A DNA stretch of 64,000 bases from Hamadaea flava (GTDB taxonomy: Bacteria; Actinomycetota; Actinomycetes; Mycobacteriales; Micromonosporaceae), in assembly GCF_024172085.1 (NCBI RefSeq), contig NZ_JAMZDZ010000001.1:4898001-4962000 (forward strand), in the 5' to 3' direction. The notes beneath the pieces were generated by a model. That model ran no database searches and was not told the DNA's origin. It saw nothing but the letters and a program-made list of their open reading frames with translations. Positions 15,773-24,267 of this stretch are shown here, piece by piece (position 1 is the first letter of the stretch; the number at the start of each line of letters is the position of its first letter). Position numbers and translations under genes: made by a program.

Positions 15773-17020
15773 ATGCTGATTGCCGTACTCGAACGACTGC
15801 TGTGGTCGTCTCGCCGGCCACTGACCCCAGGCACCCGCGCCGGCGTCGGCGCGGCCGCCATCCTGCTCTTCTTCCTGGCGATCCTGGAGTGGGCCGACGG
15901 CCCCGAACCGCACTACATCGGCCTGATGGCGACGGCGCCGTTCCTCGCGGCCGCCTTCGCTCCGTGGCGATCGGTGCTGGTCGCGGGCGGTCTGGCCACC
16001 GCACTCGGTACCGTCTTCGCGGTGATGAGCGGCGCTCGCGGCCAGACCACGCTGCTCAACGTCATCGGGATCGGCCTCGCGACCGGCTTGGCGGCCGCGG
16101 CCGCGGCGGTACGCCAGAAGCAGGCCGAGCGGATCGCCGAGCTGTCCCACCTCGCGATGATCGCCCAGCAGGCCGTCCTGCGCCCGCTCGGGCCGACCGT
16201 CGGCGGGTTGTCGATCGCCGGCCGATACATCTCCGCCACCGCGGCGGCCGACATCGGGGGCGACCTGTTCGAGGCGGTCGAGACGGCCTACGGCGTACGC
16301 ATCATCGTGGGCGACGTCCGGGGCAAGGGTCTGGACGCCGTCCGGCTGGCGAGCATCGTGCTCGGCTCCTACCGCCACGTCGCGTACGACCGGGCTGATC
16401 TGCGGGCCATCGTGGCCGACCTGGACCGGGCGGTCGCCCGCAGCGTCGGCGAGGAGGACTTCGTCACCGCGGTCCTCGTCGAGGAACGCGGCGGGACGCT
16501 GACCGTGGTCAACTGCGGTCACCCCGCGCCGCTGCTGCTCCGGCGAGGCAACGTCATCCCGCTCGAACCGCCGGCCCCGGCGCCGCCGCTGGGCTTCCTG
16601 CCGTCGGTGAAGGCGCGGGTGGAACGCCTGGAACCCGGTGACCGGCTGCTGATCTTCACCGACGGTCTCGCTGAGGCCCGCCGGGACGGCCGGTTCTTCC
16701 CGATCGCGGAGCGCGCCTGGCGTCTGCTCGGCCACGGGACCGTCGGCGATGGGCTGGCCTCGATCGAGACGGCACTGGTCGAATGGGTGCACGGGCGACT
16801 CGACGACGACATCGCGCTCGTCCTGCTCGAATACACCGGTCCGCAGTCCGGCGGTCCGATGCCCAGCTGGGAGGTCGGCACCGCACCTTCGGTGTCGGCA
16901 CGGTCGGCCCTGGAGGAGGGCGGGTCTCCGCCACGGACGCCCTCACCCGGTCCGCACCCCGATCGGCCGGACGCCGGTCCGATCCAGCCGAGCGGTCCGC
17001 GCTCTACGCGTACCGCTTAG
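15773..17020 (+). CDS. Membrane PP2C/SpoIIE-type serine phosphatase
   Basis: A 415-residue protein. Three to four transmembrane helices (about 25-115) are followed by a short coiled coil and a SpoIIE/PP2C domain (about 130-350). Metal-binding aspartates are visible in AADIGGDLFE, GDVRGKGLDA and near the end in DDDIALVLLEY. The last 60 residues are Pro/Ser-rich. Such phosphatases dephosphorylate anti-sigma-antagonist proteins in partner-switching systems. No kinase or antagonist gene is adjacent, so its partner is unknown. The 3' end overlaps a small convergent ORF by 4 bp. Confidence 0.9.
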   Translation: MLIAVLERLLWSSRRPLTPGTRAGVGAAAILLFFLAILEWADGPEPHYIGLMATAPFLAAAFAPWRSVLVAGGLATALGTVFAVMSGARGQTTLLNVIGIGLATGLAAAAAAVRQKQAERIAELSHLAMIAQQAVLRPLGPTVGGLSIAGRYISATAAADIGGDLFEAVETAYGVRIIVGDVRGKGLDAVRLASIVLGSYRHVAYDRADLRAIVADLDRAVARSVGEEDFVTAVLVEERGGTLTVVNCGHPAPLLLRRGNVIPLEPPAPAPPLGFLPSVKARVERLEPGDRLLIFTDGLAEARRDGRFFPIAERAWRLLGHGTVGDGLASIETALVEWVHGRLDDDIALVLLEYTGPQSGGPMPSWEVGTAPSVSARSALEEGGSPPRTPSPGPHPDRPDAGPIQPSGPRSTRTA

Positions 17021-17157
17021 GAGACGACGCGGGCCGCGCGGGCGCGACGGGCCTGGCCCACGACGAAAGCCGCTGGCAGGACGAATGGTGCGCGGTGCCG
17101 CCCGATGTAGCGGGCGGGGGTGCGGCTGTCGAACAGCCGGGCGATGATCACCTTCAT
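17017..17157 (-). CDS. Candidate 46-residue Arg-rich small protein
   Basis: A short ORF encoding MKVIIARLFDSRTPARY... to ...RRARAARVVS, 46 residues. A near-perfect ribosome site (GGGGAGGA, 7 nt before ATG 17157) is the main evidence. The product is basic, with a short hydrophobic patch (FVLPAAFVVG) and many arginines, and could be a membrane-associated or RNA-binding micropeptide. It is convergent with the phosphatase gene, overlapping its last 4 bp. No homologue is recognised. Confidence 0.5.
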   Translation of the reverse strand: MKVIIARLFDSRTPARYIGRHRAPFVLPAAFVVGQARRARAARVVS

Positions 17158-17362
17158 GGTCGGTTCCTCCCCTGTCGAGTCACTCTCTGGAACGAAAGCC
17201 CCCCAAGAAGGTGACGGGGGAAGCGGCGTGTCGGGTTGCCCTGGTCCAGCCCGACCTACTCACTTTTCCGACGTATGGGATTAAACAGGCACTATCTGCG
17301 ACCCGCGCGGTGATTTCTCCCCAGCCGGTTACCGCCGAGTAATGTTTGCGCGCTACAGTCGA

Positions 17363-17380
17363 GGTTACTGATCGGTAACC
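17363..17380 (+). promoter_or_regulatory. Candidate operator GGTTAC-N6-GTAACC in the fadE5 promoter
   Basis: An 18-bp palindrome, GGTTACTGATCGGTAACC, beginning 3 nt after a -10-like TACAGT (17354-17359). It shares the core TTACTG-N2-SGGTAA with the etfD promoter site at 2807-2822. Binding would block transcription start. Confidence 0.65.
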
Positions 17381-17408
17381 GGCACACACCAGAGGGCTTG
17401 GGGAAGCG

Positions 17409-19259
17409 ATGACGCACTACAAGAGCAACCTTCGGGACCTGGAGTTCAACCTCTTCGAGGTCTTCGAGACGCCGTTCGGAACCGGCCCGTACGCCGATGT
17501 CGACGCGGAGACCGCGCGGGGCGTGCTGGCGGAGGTCGACCGGCTGGCGCGAGTCGACCTCGCGGCGAGCTTCGCCGAGGCCGACCGCAATCCGCCGGTC
17601 TTCGACCCCGCGACGCACTCCGTCACCGTTCCGGACGCCTTCAAGAAGTCCTTCCAGGCGTTCATGGACTCCGAGTTCTGGCTGCTCGACCTGCCTTCGA
17701 CGGTGGGTGGCACGCTCGCGCCGCGCAGCCTCTGGTGGACCCTCGCCGAGATGGTGCTGGGCGCCAACCCGGCCATCTGGATGTACTCGTCCGGCCCGTC
17801 CTTCGTGAACACCATCCTCTCGGAGGGCACGGAGGAGCAGAAGAAGTGGGCGCAGATCTTCGTCGACCGCCGCTGGGGCTCGACCATGGTGCTCACCGAG
17901 CCGGACGCCGGCTCCGACGTGGGCGCCGGGCGGACCAAGGCGATCCCGCAGCCCGACGGCTCCTGGCACATCGAGGGCGTCAAGCGCTTCATCACGTCCG
18001 GTGACCAGGACATGACCGAGAACATCGTCCACTACGTGCTGGCCCGTCCGGTCGACACTCCTGGCGTGGGCGGACCCGGCACCAAGGGCCTGTCGCTGTT
18101 CCTGGTGCCGAAGTTCCACTTCGACCCGGAGTCGGGCGAGCTGGGCGAGCGCAACGGCGTCTTCACCACCAACGTCGAGCACAAGATGGGCCTGAAGGTC
18201 TCGGCCACCTGTGAGATGACGTTCGGCGGGCACGGCGTACCGGCGAAGGGCTGGCTGCTCGGCGAGGTGCACGAGGGCATCCGGCAGATGTTCCTCATCA
18301 TCGAGAACGCCCGCATGATGGTCGGCACCAAGGCGATCTCCACCCTGTCGACGGGCTACCTCAACGCGCTGGAGTACGCCAAGGAGCGTGTCCAGGGCGG
18401 CGACCTCAAGGCGATGACCGACAAGACGGCTCCCCGGGTCACGATCACCCACCACCCCGACGTACGCCGCTCGCTGATGCTGCAGAAGGCGTACGCCGAG
18501 GGCCTGCGCGCGCTCTACATCTACGCGGCGCAGTGGGCGGACAAGGCGCGCATCGCGACAGCGGCCGGCGACGCCGACGCCGCGAAGCAGGCGACGAAGA
18601 TCAACGACCTGCTCCTGCCGCTCGTCAAGGGCGTCGGCTCGGAGAAGGCGTTCGAGCTGCTCGGCTCCGAGTCGCTGCAGACCTTCGGCGGATCCGGCTT
18701 CCTCCAGGACTACCCGCTGGAGCAGTACGTCCGCGACTCGAAGATCGACTCCCTCTACGAGGGCACCACCGCGATCCAGAGCCTCGACCTGTTCTTCCGG
18801 AAGATCGTCCGGGACAACGGCAAGGCCATGCTCACGGTCGCCGCGGAGATCTCGGAGTTCCTCTCCGACGACAACGAGAACAGCGAGCTCAAGCAGGAGC
18901 GCGAGGCACTGGGCAAGGCCGCGATGGAGTTCCAGCGGATGGTCGGCGTGCTGACCGGCTGGCTGGGCGAGGCCGCCGGGGGCGACCCCGACGCCGTCTA
19001 CAAGGTCGGCCTGCACTCCCGCCGACTGCTGCTGGCCCTGGGCGACCTCGTCGTCGGCTGGCTGCTCCAGCGGCAGGCGACCGTCGCGCTGGCCGCCCTG
19101 AACGGCGAGGTCACCGAGGCGGACCGGGCCTTCTACACCGGCAAGATCGCCGCAGCGAAGTTCTTCGCCGCCGAGGTGCTGCCGGAGCTGGGCGCCTCCC
19201 GCCGGATCATCGAGGGCGCGTCGCTCGACCTCATGCAGCTCGACGAGGCCGCGTTCTGA
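17409..19259 (+). CDS. fadE5: FadE5-type acyl-CoA dehydrogenase
   Basis: A 616-residue flavoenzyme that oxidises acyl-CoA to trans-2-enoyl-CoA, the first step of beta-oxidation, passing electrons to ETF. It matches mycobacterial FadE5 from end to end: [19 protein letters not shown] at the start, [13 protein letters not shown] (FAD/substrate region, near 160), [35 protein letters not shown] (near 453, with the catalytic glutamate region) and a long C-terminal helical extension ending MQLDEAAF. The ATG has a GGGGAAG-type ribosome site. Its promoter shares a palindrome with etfD, the expected next-but-one electron acceptor. Chain-length preference cannot be read from sequence. Confidence 0.93.
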   Translation: MTHYKSNLRDLEFNLFEVFETPFGTGPYADVDAETARGVLAEVDRLARVDLAASFAEADRNPPVFDPATHSVTVPDAFKKSFQAFMDSEFWLLDLPSTVGGTLAPRSLWWTLAEMVLGANPAIWMYSSGPSFVNTILSEGTEEQKKWAQIFVDRRWGSTMVLTEPDAGSDVGAGRTKAIPQPDGSWHIEGVKRFITSGDQDMTENIVHYVLARPVDTPGVGGPGTKGLSLFLVPKFHFDPESGELGERNGVFTTNVEHKMGLKVSATCEMTFGGHGVPAKGWLLGEVHEGIRQMFLIIENARMMVGTKAISTLSTGYLNALEYAKERVQGGDLKAMTDKTAPRVTITHHPDVRRSLMLQKAYAEGLRALYIYAAQWADKARIATAAGDADAAKQATKINDLLLPLVKGVGSEKAFELLGSESLQTFGGSGFLQDYPLEQYVRDSKIDSLYEGTTAIQSLDLFFRKIVRDNGKAMLTVAAEISEFLSDDNENSELKQEREALGKAAMEFQRMVGVLTGWLGEAAGGDPDAVYKVGLHSRRLLLALGDLVVGWLLQRQATVALAALNGEVTEADRAFYTGKIAAAKFFAAEVLPELGASRRIIEGASLDLMQLDEAAF

Positions 19260-19353
19260 TTCTCTGATGATTCTGTTGCGGCACAACGGTTTCATCGACG
19301 GCGTCGGGGCTCTCCGCCTCGGCGCCGTACACTGTTCCGGTGAAGATTGCCAC

Positions 19354-19389
19354 AACCTACGGTCTCGTAACCTACGGTGCCGTAACCTA
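19354..19389 (+). repeat. 15-bp direct repeats over the hemolysin III promoter
   Basis: AACCTACGGTCTCGT (19354-19368), AACCTACGGTGCCGT (19369-19383) and AACCTA (19384-19389). Each unit with its neighbour forms a TACGG-N2/3-CGTA near-palindrome; 19373-19384 is exact (TACGG TG CCGTA). They span the -35/-10 region of the leaderless gene at 19395, which looks like a multi-site repressor operator. Confidence 0.65.
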
Positions 19390-19394
19390 ATCAC

Positions 19395-20078
19395 GTGAGC
19401 ACGACCGCCGACCTCAAGCAGAAGCTGAAGCCGATCGACATCGGCAAGCCGCGCCTGCGCGGCTGGCTTCACGCGTACGCGTTCTTCATCGCCCTCGCCT
19501 GTGGGGCAGTGCTGGTCACCCTGGCCGCGTTCCGGCCCGGCATCGCGCCCGTCGTCAGCGTCGCCATCTACAGCGTCACCGTCTGCGGGCTCTTCGGGAT
19601 CAGCGCGCTCTACCACCGTCGGGTGTGGAGCGAGCGCGGGTACCAGATCATGCGGCGGCTCGACCACGCCATGATCTTCGTCTTCATCGCCGGGACGTAC
19701 ACGCCGTTCTGCGTACTGCTGCTGGATCAGGGCAAGGCGACCGTGCTGCTGATCATCGTCTGGGCCGGCGCGGTCGCCGGGGCGGCTCAGTCGCTGATCT
19801 GGCCGCACGCCCCCCGATGGGTCTCCGCCCCGATGTACATCGCCCTCGGCTGGGTCGCCGTCGCGGTGCTGCCCGACATCCTCCACAACGGTGGCGTCAC
19901 GGCGTTGGTGCTGCTGCTCGCCGGTGGAGCGGCGTACACCGTCGGCGCGGTCTTCTACGCGCTGCGGCGGCCTAACCCGTGGCCGACGGTCTTCGGCCAC
20001 CACGAGTTCTTCCACGCCTGCACGCTGGTGGCGGCCCTCTGCCATCAGATCGCGGTCTACTTCGCCCTTTACGCCTGA
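19395..20078 (+). CDS. Hemolysin III (YqfA/PAQR-family) membrane protein
   Basis: A 227-residue protein with seven predicted membrane helices. PAQR/hemolysin III metal-site motifs are present: SALYHR (about 75), LDHAMIFVFIAGTYTP (about 95) and HHEFFHACTLVAALCH near the C-terminus, which supply the conserved Ser, Asp and His ligands. Despite the family name there is no evidence of a cytolytic role; homologues affect membrane lipid balance. TAACCT (19383-19388) lies 6 nt before GTG 19395, implying a leaderless mRNA, and tandem repeats cover the promoter. Confidence 0.92.
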   Translation: MSTTADLKQKLKPIDIGKPRLRGWLHAYAFFIALACGAVLVTLAAFRPGIAPVVSVAIYSVTVCGLFGISALYHRRVWSERGYQIMRRLDHAMIFVFIAGTYTPFCVLLLDQGKATVLLIIVWAGAVAGAAQSLIWPHAPRWVSAPMYIALGWVAVAVLPDILHNGGVTALVLLLAGGAAYTVGAVFYALRRPNPWPTVFGHHEFFHACTLVAALCHQIAVYFALYA

Positions 20079-20144
20079 CTTCGTCGCCCGAGAGCGGGCG
20101 TGGGGAACGCGGCGAGGGCGTGGTGGCGTCGGTACGGTGGGCGG

Positions 20145-20876
20145 ATGGATCTCAACGCGGACCTCGGCGAGGGCTTCGGGCACTGGAACCTCGGCGACGA
20201 CGACGCCCTGCTCGCCGTCGTGACCAGCGCCAACGTCGCCTGCGGCTTCCACGCGGGGGACGCCGGGATCATGCGCCGGGTCTGCGCGGGCGCGGCGGAG
20301 CGCGGCGTCGTCATCGGGGCGCAGGTGGGATACCGGGACCTGGCCGGCTTCGGCCGACGCAAGATCGAATACGAGCTTCCTCAGCTGCGGGACGAGCTGA
20401 TCTACCAGGTAGGGGCGTTGCAGGCGCTGGCGGCCAGCGAGGGTGCGCAGGTCCAGTACGTCAAACCGCACGGCGCCCTCTATCACGCGGTCGACCACGT
20501 TCCGGCCGTCGTCGAGGCCACGATGGCGGTCGGCCTGCCGCTGCTGTGCGCGCCGGAATCCGTGTTGTCGACGGAGGCCGCTGACTCCGGCGTACAAGTC
20601 GTCTTCGAAGGGTTCGCGGACCGCGCCTATCGCGCGGACGGCACGCTGCTCCCGCGTGGCAAGCCTGGCGCGGTGATCGGCGACACCGAGGAGGTCGTGG
20701 CCCGCGCCTTGCTCATGGCCGTGGACCAGCGGGTCATCGCGCTCGACGGGACGGTGGTCCCGCACAACGTCGACTCGATCTGCGTGCACGGTGACACACC
20801 CGGGGCGGTCACGCTCGCTCAACGGGTACGCGCAGCGCTGGAGTCAGCGGGAGTGGACCTCCGTCCGGCGGTGTGA
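20145..20876 (+). CDS. pxpA: 5-oxoprolinase subunit A (LamB/YcsF family)
   Basis: A 243-residue protein starting MDLNADLGEGFG, the family's N-terminal signature. Further conserved segments are SANVACGFHAGD, GVVIGAQVGYRDL, VKPHGALYH, EGFADRAY and VDSICVHGDTPGA. PxpA works with PxpB and PxpC to hydrolyse 5-oxoproline to glutamate using ATP. Neither partner is adjacent here. ATG 20145 is 6 nt after TACGGT, a leaderless promoter, so the longer GTG start is rejected. Confidence 0.93.
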   Translation: MDLNADLGEGFGHWNLGDDDALLAVVTSANVACGFHAGDAGIMRRVCAGAAERGVVIGAQVGYRDLAGFGRRKIEYELPQLRDELIYQVGALQALAASEGAQVQYVKPHGALYHAVDHVPAVVEATMAVGLPLLCAPESVLSTEAADSGVQVVFEGFADRAYRADGTLLPRGKPGAVIGDTEEVVARALLMAVDQRVIALDGTVVPHNVDSICVHGDTPGAVTLAQRVRAALESAGVDLRPAV

Positions 20877-20922
20877 TCGGGTCGTCTCGCGGTTCAAGGT
20901 CAGCATGCGGCAGGATTGTCGG

Positions 20923-22725
20923 ATGCGAGTGAGGGCGCCGGAGCTGCGCGGTCGAGGCTGGTTGAACACGGGCGGCAAGGAGCTGAAGCTCGCCGACCTG
21001 CGCGGCAAGATCGTCGTCCTGGACTTCTGGACGTTTTGCTGCATCAACTGCCTGCATGTCCTCGACGAACTGCGCCCGCTGGAGCAGAAGTACGCCGACG
21101 TCCTGACGATCATCGGGGTGCACTCGCCGAAGTTCGAGCACGAGAAGGATCCCGACGCCCTCGCCGCGGCGGTCGAGCGGTACGGCGTCGAGCACCCGGT
21201 GCTCGACGATCCCCAGCTGGAGATGTGGCAGCAGTACACGGCGAAGGCATGGCCGACGCTCAGCGTCGTCGACCCGGAGGGCTATCTCGTCGCGAGCATG
21301 GCCGGTGAGGGGCACGCCGAAGGGCTCACCCGGCTGATCGACCAGATCGTCGCCGAGCACGACGCGAAGCGGACGCTGCACCGGGGCGACGGGCCGTATG
21401 TGCCGCCGCTGCCCAGCAAGACCGCGCTGCGCTTCCCGGGCAAGGCGCTGGCACTGCCCGGTGGGAGCCTGCTCGTCAGCGACTCCGCCCGGCACTCGCT
21501 CGTCGAACTCGACGCCGACGGCGAGACGGTGCTGCGCCGGCTCGGCTCCGGTACGCGAGGCCGCGCCGACGGCGGTCCCGCCACGGCCGGCTTCTCCGAG
21601 CCGCAGGGCCTGTGCCTGCTGCCCGCGAAGGTCGCCGAGCGGGTCGGCTATGACGTGGTCGTCGCCGACACCGTGAACCACCTGCTCCGGGGCGTACGCC
21701 TCGAGACCGGAGAGGTCACCACGATCGCCGGCACCGGACGGCAGTGGCGGTCGACGGTGGACTTCCACCCGCACGACGCGACCAGCGTCGACCTGTCGTC
21801 CCCGTGGGACGTCGCCTACTACGACGGGCGCATCGTGATCGCGATGGCTGGTATTCACCAGCTCTGGTGGTTCGACCCCATTCGGCGTACCGCTGGGGCC
21901 TATGCCGGAACAACCGTCGAGGCGTTGCGCGACGGCGACCTGGAGCAGGCGTGGCTGTCGCAGCCCTCAGGTCTGTCGGTGTCGGCGGACGGCGCGCGAC
22001 TGTGGTTCGTGGACTCCGAGACGAGCGCGCTGCGCTACATCGAGGGCAACCAGCTGCACACGGCCGCCGGGCAGGGCCTGTTCGACTTCGGGCACGTCGA
22101 CGGCCCGGCCGAGACCGCGCTCCTGCAACACCCGCTGGGCCTTTACGCGCTGCCCGACGGCTCGGTGCTCATCGCCGACACCTACAACGGGGCGATCCGC
22201 CGGTACGCCGACGGCCAGATCTCCACAGTGGAAGCCGGATTGGCCGAGCCCAGCGACGTGATCGTGGCCGCCGACGGATCCGTCCTCGTGGTGGAGTCCG
22301 CCGCCCACCGGCTCATCCGGCTGGCACCGGGCGCCGTGGACTCGCTTGTGGACGGCGGCCGGCTCTCGGTCGAACGCCCAGCCACCCCGATCAGCTCAGG
22401 CGACGTCACGCTGGAGATCCTGTTCACGCCGCCGCCCGGCCAGAAACTCGACGAGACCTACGGGCCGTCCACGCGACTGGAAGTGTCAGCGTCCCCGCCG
22501 GAGCTGCTCCTCGAAGGTGCTGGTGTGACGACCTCGCTCATCCGACAGCTCGTCATCAACCCGGACGTGCCCTCGGGCGTACTGCAGGTCGTGGCGCAAG
22601 CGGCGACGTGCGACGCCGACGTCGAGCACGCCGCCTGCCACCTGGCCCGGCAGGACTGGGGCGTACCCGTGACGGTCGACGCCTCCGCCTCCGACCGGCT
22701 TGCGCTCGCGCTGCTCGCCCGCTGA
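20923..22725 (+). CDS. Thioredoxin-NHL repeat protein (NHLRC2-like)
   Basis: A 600-residue cytosolic-looking protein. Residues about 10-155 form a thioredoxin/TlpA-like domain with the redox motif in WTFCCINCLHVL (near 40). Residues about 170-490 form an NHL-type beta-propeller (repeats such as ALPGGSLLVSDSARHSLVEL, GLCLLPA...VVADTVNHLLRG and YALPDGSVLIADTYNGAIRRY). A C-terminal beta-sandwich follows (about 500-600). The same domain order and CCINC motif occur in eukaryotic NHLRC2. ATG 20923 begins the conserved domain; longer in-frame starts overlap pxpA. No signal peptide is seen. The function in bacteria is not established. Confidence 0.88.
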   Translation: MRVRAPELRGRGWLNTGGKELKLADLRGKIVVLDFWTFCCINCLHVLDELRPLEQKYADVLTIIGVHSPKFEHEKDPDALAAAVERYGVEHPVLDDPQLEMWQQYTAKAWPTLSVVDPEGYLVASMAGEGHAEGLTRLIDQIVAEHDAKRTLHRGDGPYVPPLPSKTALRFPGKALALPGGSLLVSDSARHSLVELDADGETVLRRLGSGTRGRADGGPATAGFSEPQGLCLLPAKVAERVGYDVVVADTVNHLLRGVRLETGEVTTIAGTGRQWRSTVDFHPHDATSVDLSSPWDVAYYDGRIVIAMAGIHQLWWFDPIRRTAGAYAGTTVEALRDGDLEQAWLSQPSGLSVSADGARLWFVDSETSALRYIEGNQLHTAAGQGLFDFGHVDGPAETALLQHPLGLYALPDGSVLIADTYNGAIRRYADGQISTVEAGLAEPSDVIVAADGSVLVVESAAHRLIRLAPGAVDSLVDGGRLSVERPATPISSGDVTLEILFTPPPGQKLDETYGPSTRLEVSASPPELLLEGAGVTTSLIRQLVINPDVPSGVLQVVAQAATCDADVEHAACHLARQDWGVPVTVDASASDRLALALLAR

Positions 22726-22891
22726 CCGCCCCGGTTTCCCGCTTTCTGCCATCCGGCTGGCGCGGTCACGGCTGGCAGGGCGTGTTGATCCAGGCGCGGA
22801 ATGGTTGCCGGGGCAGCCCTTTCTCGCCAAGACCAACCTGCTGCTAGCTGGGCCTGCGAGGCCGGGTGGTCAGGGCCGGGAGGTGCAGCGG

Positions 22892-24184
22892 TCAGGCGGT
22901 GACTGACTGCGGATTGCCCACCGATTCGACCTGCGGCGCTTCGAGGCCGTCCTGTTCCGGCGTGATCAAGCGGCGCAGTGAGAGAGCCAGCAGCGACGCG
23001 ACCAAGCAGCCGCAGACGGTCAGCGCGACCCAGATCCCAGCGTGCCCACCGGCGATCAGCGGCGCGGCGGTCACCGGGCCGACGATGCCGCTGATGCTCC
23101 ACACCATCGAACCCAGGGCGTTGAAACGGCCTCGCAATTCGTCCGTCGCCAGCGCGTTGATCAGCGTCGGGTTCACCGGCGAGATGAGCGTCTCGGCCGA
23201 AGCGAAGACGGCCGCGCACGCGATGACGGCGATGCTGGAGATCACCGCGTTGCGTCCGTCGACGACCCCGGCGATGCCGAGGATCAGCCAGGACGCACCC
23301 ATGATCACACCGACGAGGGCCAGGACTCGGGTTCGGCTGCGCCGCTGGATGAGGCGTACCACGATGAGCTGCGCGAGGACGATGACCAGGGTGTTCGCCG
23401 TGAACGCCAGCGCCACCACTCGTTCCTTGACGTGCGCGACGTCGATGGCGAACGCGGTGAAGCCGACTTCGATCTGGGCGTACCCGCTGATCGTCATCAC
23501 GATGCTGAAGGCGAGCAGCCGCCGGAAGCCCTTGTGGGCGAAGACTTCCCGATAGCCCGCCTTACGTGCGGCCGGCTGCCCGACCGAGGCCGCGACGGTG
23601 AGCTGCTGCCCGACCCCGCGCATGAAGAGCAGGTTGAGGAACGGAATCAGGTACGCGATCGCGTCGAGCGTGTAGATCAGCTGGAACGTGCTCGGCTGCT
23701 TGATGTCGACGATGGACCCGGCGATCACCGAGCCGACGCCGATGCCCAGGTTGAGCAGCGTGAAGTTCAGGCCGAACGTCTTCTGCCGCTCGTGTTCCTC
23801 GGTGACCGAGGAGAGGATGACGTTGACGCCCGCCCAGATGACGCCGCCACCGAGGCCGATGAGGGTGGCCGCGCCGATGGCGAGGGTGACGTTGTGCACG
23901 AGGCCCATGCTGAAGACTCCGGCCGCCTCGACGAGCAGCATCGGCACGACCACGCGGCGCGCGCCGAACCGGTCCACCGCCCAGCCGCCGATCGGGCCGA
24001 TGACCAGGGCACAGACTGCGATCCACGCCATCACGAGACCGGCGGTGAACGCCGAGATGTCCCGGACCTTCGTCAGGTAGATGAACATGAAGGGCAGCGT
24101 GAGTCCCCGGCCGATCGCCGAGAAGATCGTGGCCAGCAGGATGCGCCGGGCCTCGACACGCCGGGGCAGCAGGTCATGCAGCAT
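22892..24184 (-). CDS. Major facilitator superfamily transporter (DHA1-like)
   Basis: A 430-residue membrane protein with twelve predicted helices. MFS motif A is visible as GGWAVDRFGARRVVVP (about 67-82). A central loop of roughly 25 residues (about 185-215) separates the two six-helix halves. The pattern resembles drug/metabolite exporters; the substrate is unknown. It has no neighbouring regulator and is followed by 166 bp in which I see no clear feature. Confidence 0.88.
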   Translation of the reverse strand: MLHDLLPRRVEARRILLATIFSAIGRGLTLPFMFIYLTKVRDISAFTAGLVMAWIAVCALVIGPIGGWAVDRFGARRVVVPMLLVEAAGVFSMGLVHNVTLAIGAATLIGLGGGVIWAGVNVILSSVTEEHERQKTFGLNFTLLNLGIGVGSVIAGSIVDIKQPSTFQLIYTLDAIAYLIPFLNLLFMRGVGQQLTVAASVGQPAARKAGYREVFAHKGFRRLLAFSIVMTISGYAQIEVGFTAFAIDVAHVKERVVALAFTANTLVIVLAQLIVVRLIQRRSRTRVLALVGVIMGASWLILGIAGVVDGRNAVISSIAVIACAAVFASAETLISPVNPTLINALATDELRGRFNALGSMVWSISGIVGPVTAAPLIAGGHAGIWVALTVCGCLVASLLALSLRRLITPEQDGLEAPQVESVGNPQSVTA

Positions 24185-24228
24185 GCACCCATACTTGCGG
24201 CCGGGTACGACACTCGGCCAGCGAGTTT

Positions 24229-24262
24229 CCGTAAGGCGTGTCGGTGATCACACGCCTTACGG
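24229..24262 (-). terminator. Terminator after the Pro/Ser/Tyr-rich protein gene
   Basis: 13-bp perfect arms CCGTAAGGCGTGT (24229-24241) and complement (24250-24262), loop 8 nt, 5 bp after the minus-strand gene ends at 24268. There is no T tail. Confidence 0.7.
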
Positions 24263-24267
24263 GGTGG

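Noticed and set aside
17292-20822. 1176-residue minus-strand ORF spanning several genes
   Set aside because: Runs through fadE5, hemolysin III and pxpA as antisense; His/Arg/Asp-rich composition is a codon-bias artefact.
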